From assembly GCA_034769895.1 (NCBI GenBank), contig JAWRYS010000699.1:1-64000 (forward strand): a stretch of DNA of 64,000 nt, read 5' to 3'. The notes under the pieces are model-generated. The model searched no databases. It saw nothing but the letters and a program-made list of their open reading frames with translations, and had not been told where the DNA came from. Shown piece after piece: positions 12,740 through 26,923 of the stretch; positions within the stretch are counted from its first letter, which is position 1; every line of letters starts with the position of its first letter. Source of the stretch: Magicicada septendecula. Its lineage: Eukaryota; Arthropoda; Insecta; Hemiptera; Cicadidae. Made by a program: the position numbers and the translations under genes.

Positions 12740-13660
12740 TTATCCCGGGTCCATAATCTCATTTGACCTTATTGTCCGCACTACCATTGTCTTTTTAATT
12801 ATTTCTTTCCTTGCGGCATCTCTCGCTTCTTCCTTGTACTCCATTCTTCCCGATCTTATTCTTTCATTTGCTGCAAAGCTTATTCGACTCATCCTATCAT
12901 ATTGTTGATTAAAACAATATGTTACTGGTCCATCAATGACTAATGATATCATTGATATCTTCCCACGTATTTCTATTTCTGGTATTTCCCATTTATCTCT
13001 GGTATTCTCTAAGTTGTAAACTATAGTTTTGTGGTAAGTCATTATTGACATTGCTTTTAATCTCCTCCTATAGTCTCTGGCATTCATGATTTCTTCATTG
13101 TTGGTAATTGGAATATTCAGTACATTAATTCACCCATTGTTCATCATCTCCCACTCTTCCGGTGTTTTTATCAAATTCTTTAGATGCGTTCTTCTTACTT
13201 TCTTTGGTTCCACTTCATCATCCTTAGTATTTTCTTTGTTTTCGTTAGTTTTCTTTTCAGGTAATACTACTCCTGGTTCCTCTGTTTTGTCGTTTGGTAT
13301 TCCTTCTGTTTCTGGTTTGCCATCATTTTTTATTTCTTCGGTCTTCTCCTTTCTTAATTTTTCTCTTTTTAATCTGTCCTCTCTCATTTCCTTAATGTCC
13401 GCTTTTAATTTTTCCCTAAACAGTATATTATCATTTATTATTTCTTTGGTCATGTCCTCCATGAATTCCATCATACGTTTAATCATTTCTCGCGTCTTCT
13501 CACCTTCCGTTTGTGTGGTTTCTTCTGGTTGTTTTTCCGGATCCTTTCTTGTTATAATTTCTATTTCCTCAACCGGCGTCGCTTCTTTGTCTTCCATATT
13601 TAACTCGTCTACCTTCTCGGTTTCGGCCGCTCGTTTTCGCGATACCTCTCGCTTCCTCAT
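12740..13660 (-). pseudogene. gag-like gene, unit 3, nonsense at codon 177
   Basis: Full-length relative of the intact 306-codon gene with a single substitution creating TGA (13130-13132) at codon 177, within the motif conserved between the two arrays. The upstream half remains open for 176 codons and the downstream part is open from 13087. The same substitution occurs in unit 7 but not in units 4-6, which points to conversion or unequal exchange within the array. Confidence 0.8.
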
Positions 13661-13742
13661 CTTGTTTATTTTGGTTTATTTGTCTATTAATAATAATTTA
13701 ATTTATATTAAATTACACGCCTCACACGTTGGTGCGCCAATT

Positions 13743-16526
13743 TGTAACCAGTATTTTTATTTGTATAGGGTTGAATCTTATTGAAATGTATCCTCTGTTT
13801 GTAACCAGAGAATATATCGTTACATACAATGTTATTATAAATCAGTTACTTGTATATATGTCGTGTGCACTTAAATTAAACCGCCCGTGGGAAGTGTCAA
13901 CTTGCAATATAGGTAAATAATGTAGAGACAAACTCGCACTGGAGTCGTCGATGTGTAATTATAAATGTGTTATGTTGAACGGCGAATGGTTTTGTAAATT
14001 GCCGCTTACTCCCACTATGCTCCACGTTTCCGTGACCTCACTCAACGATGCCAACTGTCGGGTTCGCTGCAATCTGTCAATTCTATTTACTAAATGTAAC
14101 AGCAATAATAACGACACACAAATACTATCAAACATATATCCTCGTGGAATCCTTTATTCGGAAAAACACTGGTTAACTGTTTTAATAAATTTTAAACAGG
14201 ATAATCACAATTGTATCGTAAGCTATAAGTCTTCTTTTACCAGTTGGCAGCAGTAGCTGTTCAGTATTTCTACGAGACCAAAACAATGCTTTTGTTAACG
14301 TTTTTAAATAAAATATATTAATTATCTCAGGGCGTATATGGTTCGGGGATAATAATTATACAAAATATTACACTATTAATCAAAATACAAGTTTACAATT
14401 ACAGGATATTACAACGTTAGAGTGATACGTGCACACAGAAATTGTATAGTGGTTACCAGTTTTAAAAAGGTTATGTCCAGTTCAGGCTTTGATAGTTATT
14501 ATGTGAATTAAAAGTTCTTGTTGTGTTTAAAAAGGTGTTAATCTTATATGGTGTTATTAGTGGTTGTTTCTAGTGTTCGTGTTATATGGTGTCCGTAGTT
14601 TAGTTGATTATTGCTTAACTGTAGAGTATACAAATGTGTGTGTTGTAGTACGATATAATGAGATGTCAGAATCACCAAATCCTCTTCTTGTACTCTTCTT
14701 GGTTGAAGATGGGGCCCACGTACACGTCAAATCTTCTTTCTCGTCCCTCGTCCACTTCAAATCTTCTTCCTGGTTGTTATTTCTTCTAATCCATATAATG
14801 GGTAGTCTTCAGTTATTGCAAAAAGTTCGTGTAGTGTACTTCTAACTGTATTTATCTAGTTGTATTGTTTTTTCACATTTTATAACACATAATGTAAGAC
14901 GATTTAAGAACGCGTCTATCTGCTAAGATCGTTGTCAAAGAAGTCCCATTTTATTTATCCGAAATTTCTGGTTGCTAAGGGTAAACTTGGAATCTGGTTG
15001 GTTAATTCGGGTCTACATTGTCACATACTTTCGTTATTTCAAAGTCTAAAATTTGTTCAAAATCTTTAAATTAACATAACTTTTCTATACTGAATGGGAA
15101 TTTAAAACCATTATCAGCATTATTTTGATCTTCACATTTGTTATATTTAGACACCAAACATGCCTATTTTTATTTAAAAACTATGGATGTTACAATTTTA
15201 TTATTTGGAATTTTCTTAAATAACTTGATATGTGTTATTTTGTTTCTATATTCCTTGTATACATTATTACCTATAAATACATCTACCTTTTCCAATTTGC
15301 TTTATAAATTTCTAATATTATTGTTCAAAATTTACTAAAGTTGGTTTCACCTGGCCTCTGTAATGGTATTACTTTCATCACCATGTTTTAAAATCTTTAA
15401 CAATTAAATTAACTTTTAACACTCATCAAAATTGTTTAACATATAACGTTATTTTAACAACACAAAAAATATATTACTCCAATAGTCAAATTCATGCCCA
15501 CATGGCTATGATTATACCAAATCCTTGCACAAATAATTGTTTTCTACTCAGACTGTATAAGTGTTTGACACTTAACAAAACATCTTTTTATAGTCCATTC
15601 TGCTTTCTCAATTAATCAATTTACCATGGTTTAATATCAGTTCTATTGTTATATTTGTTAACACAACATAAAAAAAATGGAATTAATATCATTAAATTGA
15701 CATTCCTTTAATCTAACTGTATCATCTGTTACATACAAAAAACACAACACAAATACTATGATATAACACTGTGCTAAAACATAAAACATGCACATTTTAC
15801 AAAAAATTCTATACTAATTTGTTAGTCCCTTGTCAGCTAATTTACTCATTATTCTGACACTGTCTATGTCATATTTACTATTTATATGGGTTTCAACATC
15901 CGTATACTTACTGATGTTTGACTTACAAAAATTACAATAAATTGAACACTGTTGCTCCACCTCACCACACAGTTCTAATAATCTTGTTACATTTACTGTT
16001 TATATGGGTTTCACTCTTGTTATAAATGTTATTGTGACCGTGTTATAATTTGTTAACCCTATGAACTCTATATGTGACAATTATTTGTATGGTTCATGTA
16101 TCTATAATCATGTGTATCTATATTTTTGTTACATCAATTAACTTAATTATTTACTAATATTTCTCTTACATAATATTACATGTTTGGGCCTATTATCCCT
16201 CACTTTGTATTTTCATTATCTGGATATAATGATACATTAACTGAAACCATTTGTTTCTTTATAGTCCTGGTTCATAAGCTGTTTGTCTTTACAATTCTTT
16301 GTTTGGTCAATACTGAAAATTCATGTCATAGTTGGGGTTTGAAGATATCTGCATCACTTAGCCTAAATCATTTGGGTACGGCCAGTTGTCTTACTAGTCA
16401 GTCTGAAATTGTTAGTCGTTATTCTTCACTATCATCTTTGAAGATATTGTTCTTCTTGTTAGCTTCTTAACCAAAGTCTTCATTAAATCAGGTAAGATAT
16501 TATGTTGTTCCAAATGTAATGTTACA
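13743..16526 (-). repeat. Array 1 LTR of unit 3 (2784 bp)
   Basis: Ends are TGTAAC and GTTACA. It is mosaic. Its R/U5 side carries right-hand subtype variants (aatataggtaaataatgtagaga), while its U3 side lacks the 11-bp block gctgcttactg found in LTRs 4-7. It shares a catcttttta variant near 15582 with LTR 5. Confidence 0.85.
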
Positions 16527-17927
16527 TATTACCCTGCCACCAAATTTGATCATTTTAATAAAATATTGTTTTTGTTGAAATTATCAATTATCTTATCTTT
16601 CACATTATCATTTGTTATTCTTATTATGATCTGGTATACTTGTCTTTAATTATAAGTGTTCTATCCCTGGAACATGTGTTACTTCCCTAACAAATTAATC
16701 ACCATATATTCTGGAATCAGTCGGGGGGCTCTCTTGACCTAATACCCCGCTGTCCATACAATACATAATACATAAATAATATCGATTGCTGGAGCTATCT
16801 CGTCAGTCAATCACATTTAATAATCACTAGTCTATTCACGACTAAAATAAATAAAATAATATAATATATTCTTGGGATTGTTCACTCAGTCTAACTTCTC
16901 AGATCTAAATATTTCTTTCCATTGATTCTTTCAGATGTTTATTTTCTTGTGGCGATATTAATAACATTTTTTATTTTTAATTGGCACCACTTTCTTCCTT
17001 CCTTCTTTATCAGTACTGCTTAATCTTCATTTTTCATTCACTATCTTCATTCAATTAAAACATAACAAGTATCTGTATCTTTAGTTGTTGTGGATTCTCT
17101 CACAATCATGATAGGTTATTTGTAATAAATTTGTTTCTAGTCTTGTCTCATTTTCATCGTTGATTGTCTACATTTGTCCTTTCTTATTCATTTTATATCA
17201 CTATAGTTTCTTCTAATTTATGGATGTTGTATCTTTCTTTTATATTCCAATAATAAGTTCATAACTGTGTTTAATAAGAGGTGCTTATTTTGTTTAGAAT
17301 TTGGAAATTTATTCCCAGTTGTTTATCTGTTTGATTCATCATAACATTATCAAACTGTACTGTAAGTTGTCCTTACTATTCATTTGAATTCTGATATATT
17401 CAAATTTGTTTATTTGGCTTAATTTAAAGTTATATTCTGGATTATCAAAGTTGGTAAGATGGGCTTGCTATGTTCTTTGAGTTTTGAGGTTTTATAATAA
17501 TAAATTCTTCACTTCCAAATTAATTCTCATACATAATTAGTTGTAAGTTGTTCTTACTATTTCTATAGAATTTTGGTGGTTTTATAATAATAAATTCTTC
17601 AATTCCAAATTAATTCTCATAAATAATTAGTTGTAAGTTGATCTTACTATTTCTTTAGAATTTTGTGGTTTATCACAACTTCTACACTTCTTATTATAGT
17701 GCTTATTGTCATATGTCCTTCTGTACCCAGTATTGATGATCTTTTGGCAATTTTCGTTATGTCGATCAGTTGCTCATACCTTCATTTGTATGGTTCTGTT
17801 TCTTTATTCTTTATTCATATTATTGTTCCTCAATGAAACTTATTTCTCGTCTCCTTAAAATGGTTCTTTGGCCGTAGTCGGTTAGCGTAGCATCCGTCCC
17901 TTTTCTTGATGGTGTGTGGTATATAAT

Positions 17928-18848
17928 TTATCCCGGGTCCATAATCTCAGTTGACCTTATTGTCCGCACTACCATTGTCTTTTTAATTATTTCTTTCCTT
18001 GCGGCATCTCTCGCTTCTTCCTTGTACTCCATTCTTCCCGATCTTATTCTTTCATTTCCTGCAAAGCTTATTCGACTCATCCTATCATATTGTTGATTAA
18101 AACAATATGTTACTGGTCCATCAATGACTAATGATATCATTGATATCTTCCCACGTATTTCTATTTCTTGTATTTCCCATTTATCTCTGGTATTCTCTAA
18201 GTTGTAAACTATAGTTTTGTGGTAAGTCATTATTGACATTGCTTTTAATCTCCTCCTATAGTCTCTGGCATTCATGATTTCTTCATTGTTGGTAATTGGA
18301 ATATTCAGTACATTAATTAACCCATTGTTCATCATCTCCCACTCTTCCGGTGTTTTTATCAAATTCTTTAGATGCGTTCTTCTTACTTTCTTTCGTTCCA
18401 CTTCATCATCCTTAGTATTTTCTTTGTTTTCGTTAGTTTTCTTTTCAGGTAATACTACTCCTGGTTCCTCTGTTTTGTCGTTTGGTATTTCTTCTGTTTC
18501 TGGTTTGCCATCATTTTTTATTTCTTCGGTCTTCTCCTTTCTTAATTTTTCTCTTTTTAATCTGTCCTCTCTCATTTCCTTAATGTCCGCTTTTAATTTT
18601 TCCCTAAACAGTTTATTATCATTTATTATTTCTTTGGTCATTTCCTCCATGAATTCCATCATACGTTTAATCATTTCTCGCGTCTTCTCACCTTCCGTTT
18701 GTGTGGTTTCTTCTGGTTGTTTTTCCGGATCCTTTCTTGTTATAATTTCTATTTCCTCAACCGGCGTCGCTTCTTTGTCTTCCATATTTAACTCGTCTAC
18801 CTTCTCGGTTTCGGCCGCTCGTTTTCGCGATACCTCTCGCTTCCTCAT
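17928..18848 (-). CDS. Gag-like coiled-coil protein, array 1 unit 4 (306 aa, intact)
   Basis: Open over its whole length, with the same start, stop and leader spacing as the unit 2 copy. It differs from it by a handful of residues, including K for I at 79, E for G at 120, Q for P in the 220s and T for N near the C-terminus. The shared motif at 176-186 is unchanged. The role as a structural particle protein is inferred from position in the element. Confidence 0.62.
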   Translation of the reverse strand: MRKREVSRKRAAETEKVDELNMEDKEATPVEEIEIITRKDPEKQPEETTQTEGEKTREMIKRMMEFMEEMTKEIINDNKLFREKLKADIKEMREDRLKREKLRKEKTEEIKNDGKPETEEIPNDKTEEPGVVLPEKKTNENKENTKDDEVERKKVRRTHLKNLIKTPEEWEMMNNGLINVLNIPITNNEEIMNARDYRRRLKAMSIMTYHKTIVYNLENTRDKWEIQEIEIRGKISMISLVIDGPVTYCFNQQYDRMSRISFAGNERIRSGRMEYKEEARDAARKEIIKKTMVVRTIRSTEIMDPG

Positions 18849-18930
18849 CTTGTTTATTTTGGTTTATTTGTCTATTAATAATAATTTAATTTATATTAAA
18901 TTACACGCCTCACACGTTGGTGCGCCAATT

Positions 18931-21724
18931 TGTAACCAGTATTTTTATTTGTATAGGGTTGAATCTTATTGAAATGTATCCTCTGTTTGTAACCAGAGAA
19001 TATATCGTTACATACAATGTTATTATAAATCAGTTACTTGTATATATGTCGTGTGCACTTAAATTACACCGCCCGTGGGAAGTGTCAACTTGCAATATAG
19101 GTAAATAATGTAGAGACAAACTCGCACTGGAGTCGTCGATGTGTAATTATAAATGTGTTATGTTGAACGGCGAATGGTTTTGTAAATTGCCGCTTACTCC
19201 CACTATGCTCCACGTTTCCGTGACCTCACTCAACGATGCCAACTGTCGGGTTCGCTGCAATCTGTCAATTCTATTTACTAAATGTAACAGCAATAATAAC
19301 GACACACAAATACTATCAAACATATATCCTCGTGGATCCTTTATTCGAAAAAACACTGGTTAAATGTTTTAATAAATTTTAAACAGGATAATCACAATTG
19401 TATCGTAAGCTATAAGTCTTCTTTTACAGTTGGCAGCAGTAGCTGTTCAGTATTTCTACGAGACCAAAACAATGCTTTTGTTAACGTTTTTAAATAAAAT
19501 ATATTAATTATCTCAGGGCGTATATCGTTCGGGGATAATAATTATACAAAATATTACACTATTAATCAAAACACAAGTTTACAATTACAGGATATTACAA
19601 CGTTAGAGTGATACGTGCACACAGAAATTGTATAGTGGTTACCAGTTTTAAAAAGGTTATGTCCAGTTCAGGCTTTGATAGTTATTATGTGAATTAAAAG
19701 TTCTTGTTGTGTTTAAAAAGGTGTTAATCTTATATGGTGTTATTAGTGGTTGTTTCTAGTGTTCGTGTTATATGGTGTCCGTAGTTTAGTTGATTATTGC
19801 TTAACAGTAGAGTATACAAATGTGTGTGTTGTAGTACGATATAATGAGATGTCAGAATCACCAAATCCTCTTCTTGTACTCTTCTTGGTTGAAGATGGGG
19901 CCCACGTACACGTCAAATCTTCTTTCTCGTCCCTCGTCCCCTTCAAATCTTCTTCCTGGTTGTTATTTCTTCTAATCCATATAATGGGTAGTCTTCAGTT
20001 ATTGCAAAAAGTTCGTGTAGTGTACTTCTAACTGTATTTATCTAGTTGTATTGTTTTTTCACATTTTATAACACATAATGTAAGACGATTTAAGAACGCG
20101 TCTATCTGCTAAGATCGTTGTCAAAGAAGTCCCATTTTATTTATCCGAAATTTCTGGTTGCTAAGGGTAAACTTGGAATCTGGTTGGTTAATTCGGATCT
20201 ACATTGTCACATACTTTCGTTATTTCAAAGTCAAAAATTTGTTCAAAATCTTTAAATTAACATAACTTTTCTATACTGAATGGGAATTTAAAACCATTAT
20301 CAGCATTATTTTGATCTTCACATTTGTTATATTTAGACACCAAACATGCCTATTTTTATTTAAAAACTATGGATGTTACATTTTTATTATTTGGAATTTT
20401 CTTAAATAACTTGATATGTGTTATTTTGTTTCTATATTCCTTGTATACATTATTACCTATAAATACATCTACCTTTTCCAATTTGCTTTATAAATTTCTA
20501 ATATTATTGTTCAAAATTTACTAAAGTTGGTTTCACCTGGCCTCTGTAATGGTATTACTTTCATCAACATGTTTTAAAATCTTTAACAATTTAATTAACT
20601 TTTAACACTCATCAAAATTGTTTAACATATAACGTTATTTTAACAACACAAAAAATATATTACTCCAATAGTCAAATTCATGCCCACATGGCTATGATTA
20701 TACCAAATCCTTGCACAAATAATTGTTTTCTACTCAGACTGTATAAGTGTTTGACACTTAACAAAACATCTTTATATAGTCCATTCTGCTTTCTCAATTA
20801 ATCAATTTACCATGGTTTAATATCAGTTCTATTGTTATATTTGTTAACACAACATAAAAAAAATGGAATTAATATCATTAAATTGACATTCCTTTAATCT
20901 AACTGTATCATCTGTTACATACAAAAAACACAACACAAATACTATGATATAACACTGTGCTAAAACATAAAACATGCACATTTTACAAAAAAATTCTATA
21001 CTAATTTGTTAGTCCCTTGTCAGCTAATTTACTCATTATTCTGACACTGTCTATGTCATATTTACTATTTATATGGGTTTCAACATCCGTATACTTACTG
21101 ATGTTTGACTTACAAAAATTACAATAAATTGAACACTGTTGCTCCACCTCACCACACAGTTCTAATAATCTTGTTACATTTACTGTTTATATGGGTTTCA
21201 CTCTTGTTATAAATGTTATTGTGACCGTGTTATAATTTGCTGCTTACTGGACAACCCTATGAACTCTATATTTGACAATTATTTGTATGGTTCATGTATC
21301 TATAATCATGTGTATCTATATTTTTGTTACATCAATTAACTTAATTATTTACTAATATTTCTCTTACATAATATTACATGTTTGGGCCTATTATCCCTCA
21401 CTTTGTATTTTCATTATCTGGATATAATGATACATTAACTGAAACCATTTGTTTCTTTATAGTCCTGGTTCATAAGCTGTTTGTCTTTACAATTCTTTGT
21501 TTGGTCAATACTGAAAATTCATGTCATAGTTGGGGTTTGAAGATATCTGCATCACTTAGCCTAAATCATTTGGGTACGGTCAGTTGTCTTACTAGTCAGT
21601 CTGAAATTGTTAGTCGTTATTCTTCACTATCATCTTTGAAGATATTGTTCTTCTTGTTAGCTTCTTAACCAAAGTCTTCATTAAATCAGGTAACATATTA
21701 TGTTGTTCCAAATATAATGTTACA
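18931..21724 (-). repeat. Array 1 LTR of unit 4 (2794 bp)
   Basis: Ends are TGTAAC and GTTACA. It is the leftmost LTR with the 11-bp block gctgcttactg near 21239, which is then present in LTRs 5-7. It also has private small indels near 19336 and 19428. Confidence 0.85.
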
Positions 21725-23123
21725 TATTACCCTGCCACCAAATTTGATCATTTTAATAAAATATTGTTTTTGTTGAAATTATCAATTATCTTATCTTTCA
21801 CATTATCATTTGTTATTCTTATTATGATCTGGTATACTTGTCTTTAATTATAAGTGTTCTATCCCTGGAACATGTTACTTCCCTAACAAATTAATCACCA
21901 TATATTCTGGAATCAGTCGGGGGGCTCTCTTGACCTAATACCCCGCTGTCTATACAATACATAATACATAAATAATATCGATTGCTGGAGCTATCTCGTC
22001 AGTCAATCACATTTAATAATCACTAGTCTATTCACGACTAAAATAAATAAAATAATATAATATATTCTTGGGATTGTTCACTCAGTCTAACTTCTCAGAT
22101 CTAAATATTTCTTTCCATTGATTCTTTCAGATGTTTATATTCTTGTGGCGATATTAATAACATTTTTTATTTTTAATTGGCACCACTTTCTTCCTTCCTT
22201 CTTTATCAGTACTGCTTAATCTTCATTTTTCATTCACTATCTTCATTCAATTAAAACATAACAAGTATCTGTATCTTTAGATGTTGTGGATTCTCTCACA
22301 ATCATGATAGGTTATTTGTAATAAATTCGTTTCTAGTCTTGTCTCATTTTCATCGTTGATTGTCTACATTTGTCCTTTCTTATTCATTTTATATCACTAT
22401 AGTTTCTTCTAATTTATGGATGTTGTATCTTTCTTTTATATTCCAATAATAAGTTCATAACTGTGTTTAATAAGAGGTGCTTATTTTGTTTAGATTTTGG
22501 AAATTTATCCCCAGTTGTTTATCTGTTTGATTCATCATAACATTATCAAACTGTACTGTAAGTTGTCCTTACTATTCATTTGAATTCTGATATATTCAAA
22601 TTTGTTTATTCGGCTTAATTTAAAGTTATATTCTGGATTATCAAAGTTGGTAAGATGGGCTTGCTATGTTCTTTGAGTTTTGAGGTTTTATAATAATAAA
22701 TTCTTCACTTCCAAATTAATTCTCATACATATTTAGTTGTAAGTTGTTCTTACTATTTCTATAGAATTTTGGTGGTTTTATAATAATAACTTCTTCAATT
22801 CCAAATTAATTCTCATAAATAATTAGTTGTAAGTTGATCTTACTATTTCTTTAGAATTTTGTGGTTTATCGCAACTTCTACACTTCTTATTATAGTGCTT
22901 ATTGTCATATGTCCTTCTGTACCCAGTATTGATGATCTTTTGGCAATTTCCGTTATGTCGGTCAGTTGCTCATACCTTCATTTGTATGGTTCTGTTTCTT
23001 TATTCTTTATTCATATTATTGTTCCTCAATGAAAGTTATTTCTCGTCTCCTTAAAATGGTTCTTTGGCCGTAGTCGGTTAGCGTAGCATCCGTCCCTTTT
23101 CTTGATGGTGTGTGGTATATAAT

Positions 23124-24044
23124 TTATCCCGGGTCCATAATCTCAGTTGACCTTATTGTCCGCACTCCCATTGTCTTTTTAATTATTTCTTTCCTTGCGG
23201 CATCTCTCGCTTCTTCCTTGTACTCCATTCTTCCCGATCTTATTCTTTCATTTGCTGCAAAGCTTATTCGACTCATCCTATCATATTGTTGATTAAAACA
23301 ATATGTTACTGGTCCATCAATGACTAATGATATCATTGATATCTTCCCACGTATTTCTATTTTTGGTATTTCCCATTTATCTCTGGTATTCTCTAAGTTG
23401 TAAACTACAGTTTTGTGGTAAGTCATTATTGACATTGCTTTTAATCTCCTCCTATAGTCTCTGGCATTCATGATTTCTTCATTGTTGGTAATTGGAATAT
23501 TCAGTACATTAATTAACCCATTGTTCATCATCTCCCACTCTTCCGGTGTTTTTATCAAATTCTTTAGATGCGTTCTTCTTACTTTCTTTGGTTCCACTTC
23601 ATCATCCTTAGTATTTTCTTTGTTTTCGTTAGTTTTCTTTTCAGGTAATACTACTCCTGGTTCCTCTGTTTTGTCGTTTGGTATTTCTTCTGTTTCTGGT
23701 TTGCCATCATTTTTTATTTCTTCGGTCTTCTCCTATCTTAATTTTTCTCTTTTTAATCTGTCCTCTCTCATTTCCTTAATGTCCGCTTTTAATTTTTCCC
23801 TAAACAGTATATTATCATTTATTATTTCTTTGGTCATTTCCTCCATGAATTCCATCATACGTTTAATCATTTCTCGCGTCTTCTCACCTTCCGTTTGTGT
23901 GGTTTCTTCTGGTTGTTTTTCCGGATCCTTTCTTGTTGTAATTTCTATTTCCTCAACCGGCGTCGCTTCTTTGTCTTCCATATTTAACTCGTCTACCTTC
24001 TCGGTTTCGGCCGCTCGTTTTCGCGATACCTCTCGCTTCCTCAT
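23124..24044 (-). pseudogene. gag-like gene, unit 5, nonsense at codon 104
   Basis: Full-length copy with a lysine codon changed to TAG (23733-23735) at codon 104, at the end of the coiled-coil region. Otherwise it is collinear with the intact copies. The leader and first part share several variants with unit 7 that are absent from unit 6. Confidence 0.8.
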
Positions 24045-24126
24045 CTTGTTTATTTTGGTTTATTTGACTATTAATAATAATTTAATTTATATTAAATTAC
24101 AGGCCTCACACGTTGGTGCGCCAATT

Positions 24127-26923
24127 TGTAACCAGTATTTTTATTTGTATAGGGTTGAATCTTATTGAAATGTATCCTCTGTTTGTAACCAGAGAATATA
24201 TCGTTACATACAATGTTATTATAAATCAGTTACTTGTATATATGTCGTGTGCACTTAAATTACACCGCCCGTGGGAAGTGTCAACTTGCAATATAGGTAA
24301 ATAATGTAGAGACAAACTCGCACTGGAGTCGTCGATGTGTAATTATAAATGTGTTATGTTGAACGGCGAATGGTTTTGTAAATTGCCGCTTACTCCCTCT
24401 ATGCTCCACGTTTCCGTGACCTCACTCAACGATGCCAACTGTCGGGTTCGCTGCAATCTGTCAATTCTATTTACTAAATGTAACAGCAATAATAACGACA
24501 CACAAATACTATCAAACATATATCCTCGTGGAATCCTTTATTCGGAAAAACACTGGTTAACTGTTTTAATAAATTTTAAACAGGATAATCACAATTGTAT
24601 CGTAAGCTATAAGTCTTCTTTTACCAGTTGGCAGCAGTAGCTGTTCAGTATTTCTACGAGACCAAAACAATGCTTTTGTTAACGTTTTTAAATAAAATAT
24701 ATTAATTATCTCAGGGCGTATATGGTTCGGGGATAATAATTATACAAAATATTACACTATTAATCAAAATACAGGTTTACAATTACAGGATATTACAACG
24801 TTAGAGTGATACGTGCACACAGAATGTGTATAGTGGTTACCAGTTTTAAAAAGGTTATGTCCAGTTCAGGCTTTGATAGTTATTATGTGAATTAAAAGTT
24901 CTTGTTGTGTTTAAAAAGGTGTTAATCTTATATGGTGTTATTAGTGGTTGTTTCTAGTGTTCGTGTTATATGGTGTCCGTAGTTTAGTTGATTATTGCTT
25001 AACAGTAGAGTATACAAATGTGTGTGTTGTAGTACGATATAATGAGATGTCAGAATCACCAAATCCTCTTCTTGTACTCTTCTTGGTTGAAGATGGGGCC
25101 CACGTACACGTCAAATCTTCTTTCTCGTCCCTCGTCCACTTCAAATCTTCTTCCTGGTTGTTATTTCTTCTAATCCATATAATGGGTAGTCTTCAGTTAT
25201 TGCAAAAAGTTCGTGTAGTGTACTTCTAACTGTATTTATCTAGTTGTATTGTTTTTTCACATTTTATAACACATAATGTAAGACGATTTAAGAACGCGTC
25301 TATCTGCTAAGATCGTTGTCAAAGAAGTCCCATTTTATTTATCCGAAATTTCTGGTTGCTAAGGGTAAACTTGGAATCTGGTTGGTTAATTCGGATCTAC
25401 ATTGTCACATACTTTCGTTATTTCAAAGTCTAAAATTTGTTCAAAATCTTTAAATTAACATAACTTTTCTATACTGAATGGGAATTTAAAACCATTATCA
25501 GCATTATTTTGATCTTCACATTTGTTATATTTAGACACCAAACATGCCTATTTTTATTTAAAAACTATGGATGTTACAATTTTATTATTTGGAATTTTCT
25601 TAAATAACTTGATATGTGTTATTTTGTTTCTATATTCCTTGTACACATTATTACCTATAAATACATCTACCTTTTCCAATTTGCTTTACAAAATTTCTAA
25701 TATTATTGTTCAAAATTTACTAAAGTTGGTTTCACCTGGCCTCTGTAATGGTATTACTTTCATCACCATGTTTTAAAATCTTTAACAATTAAATTAACTT
25801 TTAACACTCATCAAAATTGTTTAACATATAACGTTATTTTAACAACACAAAAAATATATTACTCCAATAGTCAAATTCATGCCCACATGGCTATGATTAT
25901 ACCAAATCCTTGCACAAATAATTGTTTTCTACTCAGACTGTATAAGTGTTTGACACTTAACAAAACATCTTTTTATAGTCCATTCTGCTTTCTCAATTAA
26001 TCAATTTACCATGGTTTAATATCAGTTCTATTGTTATATTTGTTAACACAACATAAAAAAAATGGAATTAATATCATTAAATTGACATTCCTTTAATCTA
26101 ACTGTATCATCTGTTACATACAAAAAACACAACACAAATACTATGACATAACACTGTGCTAAAACATAAAACATGCACATTTTACAAAAAAATTCTATAC
26201 TAATTTGTTAGTCCCTTGTCAGCTAATTTACTCATTATTCTGACACTGTCTATGTCATATTTACTATTTATATGGGTTTCAACATCCGTATACTTACTGA
26301 TGTTTGACTTACAATAATTACAATAAATTGAACACTGTTGCTCCACCTCACCACACAGTTCTAATAATCTTGTTACATTTACTGTTTATATGGGTTTCAC
26401 TCTTGTTATAAATGTTATTGTGACCGTGTTATAATTTGCTGCTTACTGGACAACCCTATGAACTCTATATGTGACAATTATTTGTATGGTTCATGTATCT
26501 ATAATCATGTGTATCTATATTTTTGTTACATCAATTAACTTAATTATTTACTAATATTTCTCTTACATAATATTACATGTTTGGGCCTATTATCCCTCAC
26601 TTTGTATTTTGATTATCTGGATATAATGATACATTAACTGAAACCATTTGTTTCTTTATAGTCCTGGTTCATAAGCTGTTTGTCTTTACAATTCTTTGTT
26701 TGGTCAATACTGAAAATTCATGTCATAGTTGCGGTTTGAAGATATCTGCATCACTTAGCCTAAATCATTTGGGTGTGGTCAGTTGTCTTACTAGTCAGTC
26801 TGAAATTGTTAGTCGTTCTTCTTCACTATCATCTTTGAAGATATTGTTCTTCTTGTTAGCTTCTTAACCAAAGTCTTCATTAAATCAGGTAAGATATTAT
26901 GTTGTTCCAAATGTAATGTTACA
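24127..26923 (-). repeat. Array 1 LTR of unit 5 (2797 bp)
   Basis: Ends are TGTAAC and GTTACA; it is the right-hand subtype with the 11-bp block. It shares a gcggtttg variant near 26732 and an acaataattac variant near 26312 with LTR 6, and a catcttttta variant near 25966 with LTR 3. Confidence 0.85.

Noticed and set aside
13951-14256. Plus-strand ORFs of 63-101 codons within array 1 LTRs
   Set aside because: They run antisense to the element, vary in length between copies through frameshifts, and show no domain.
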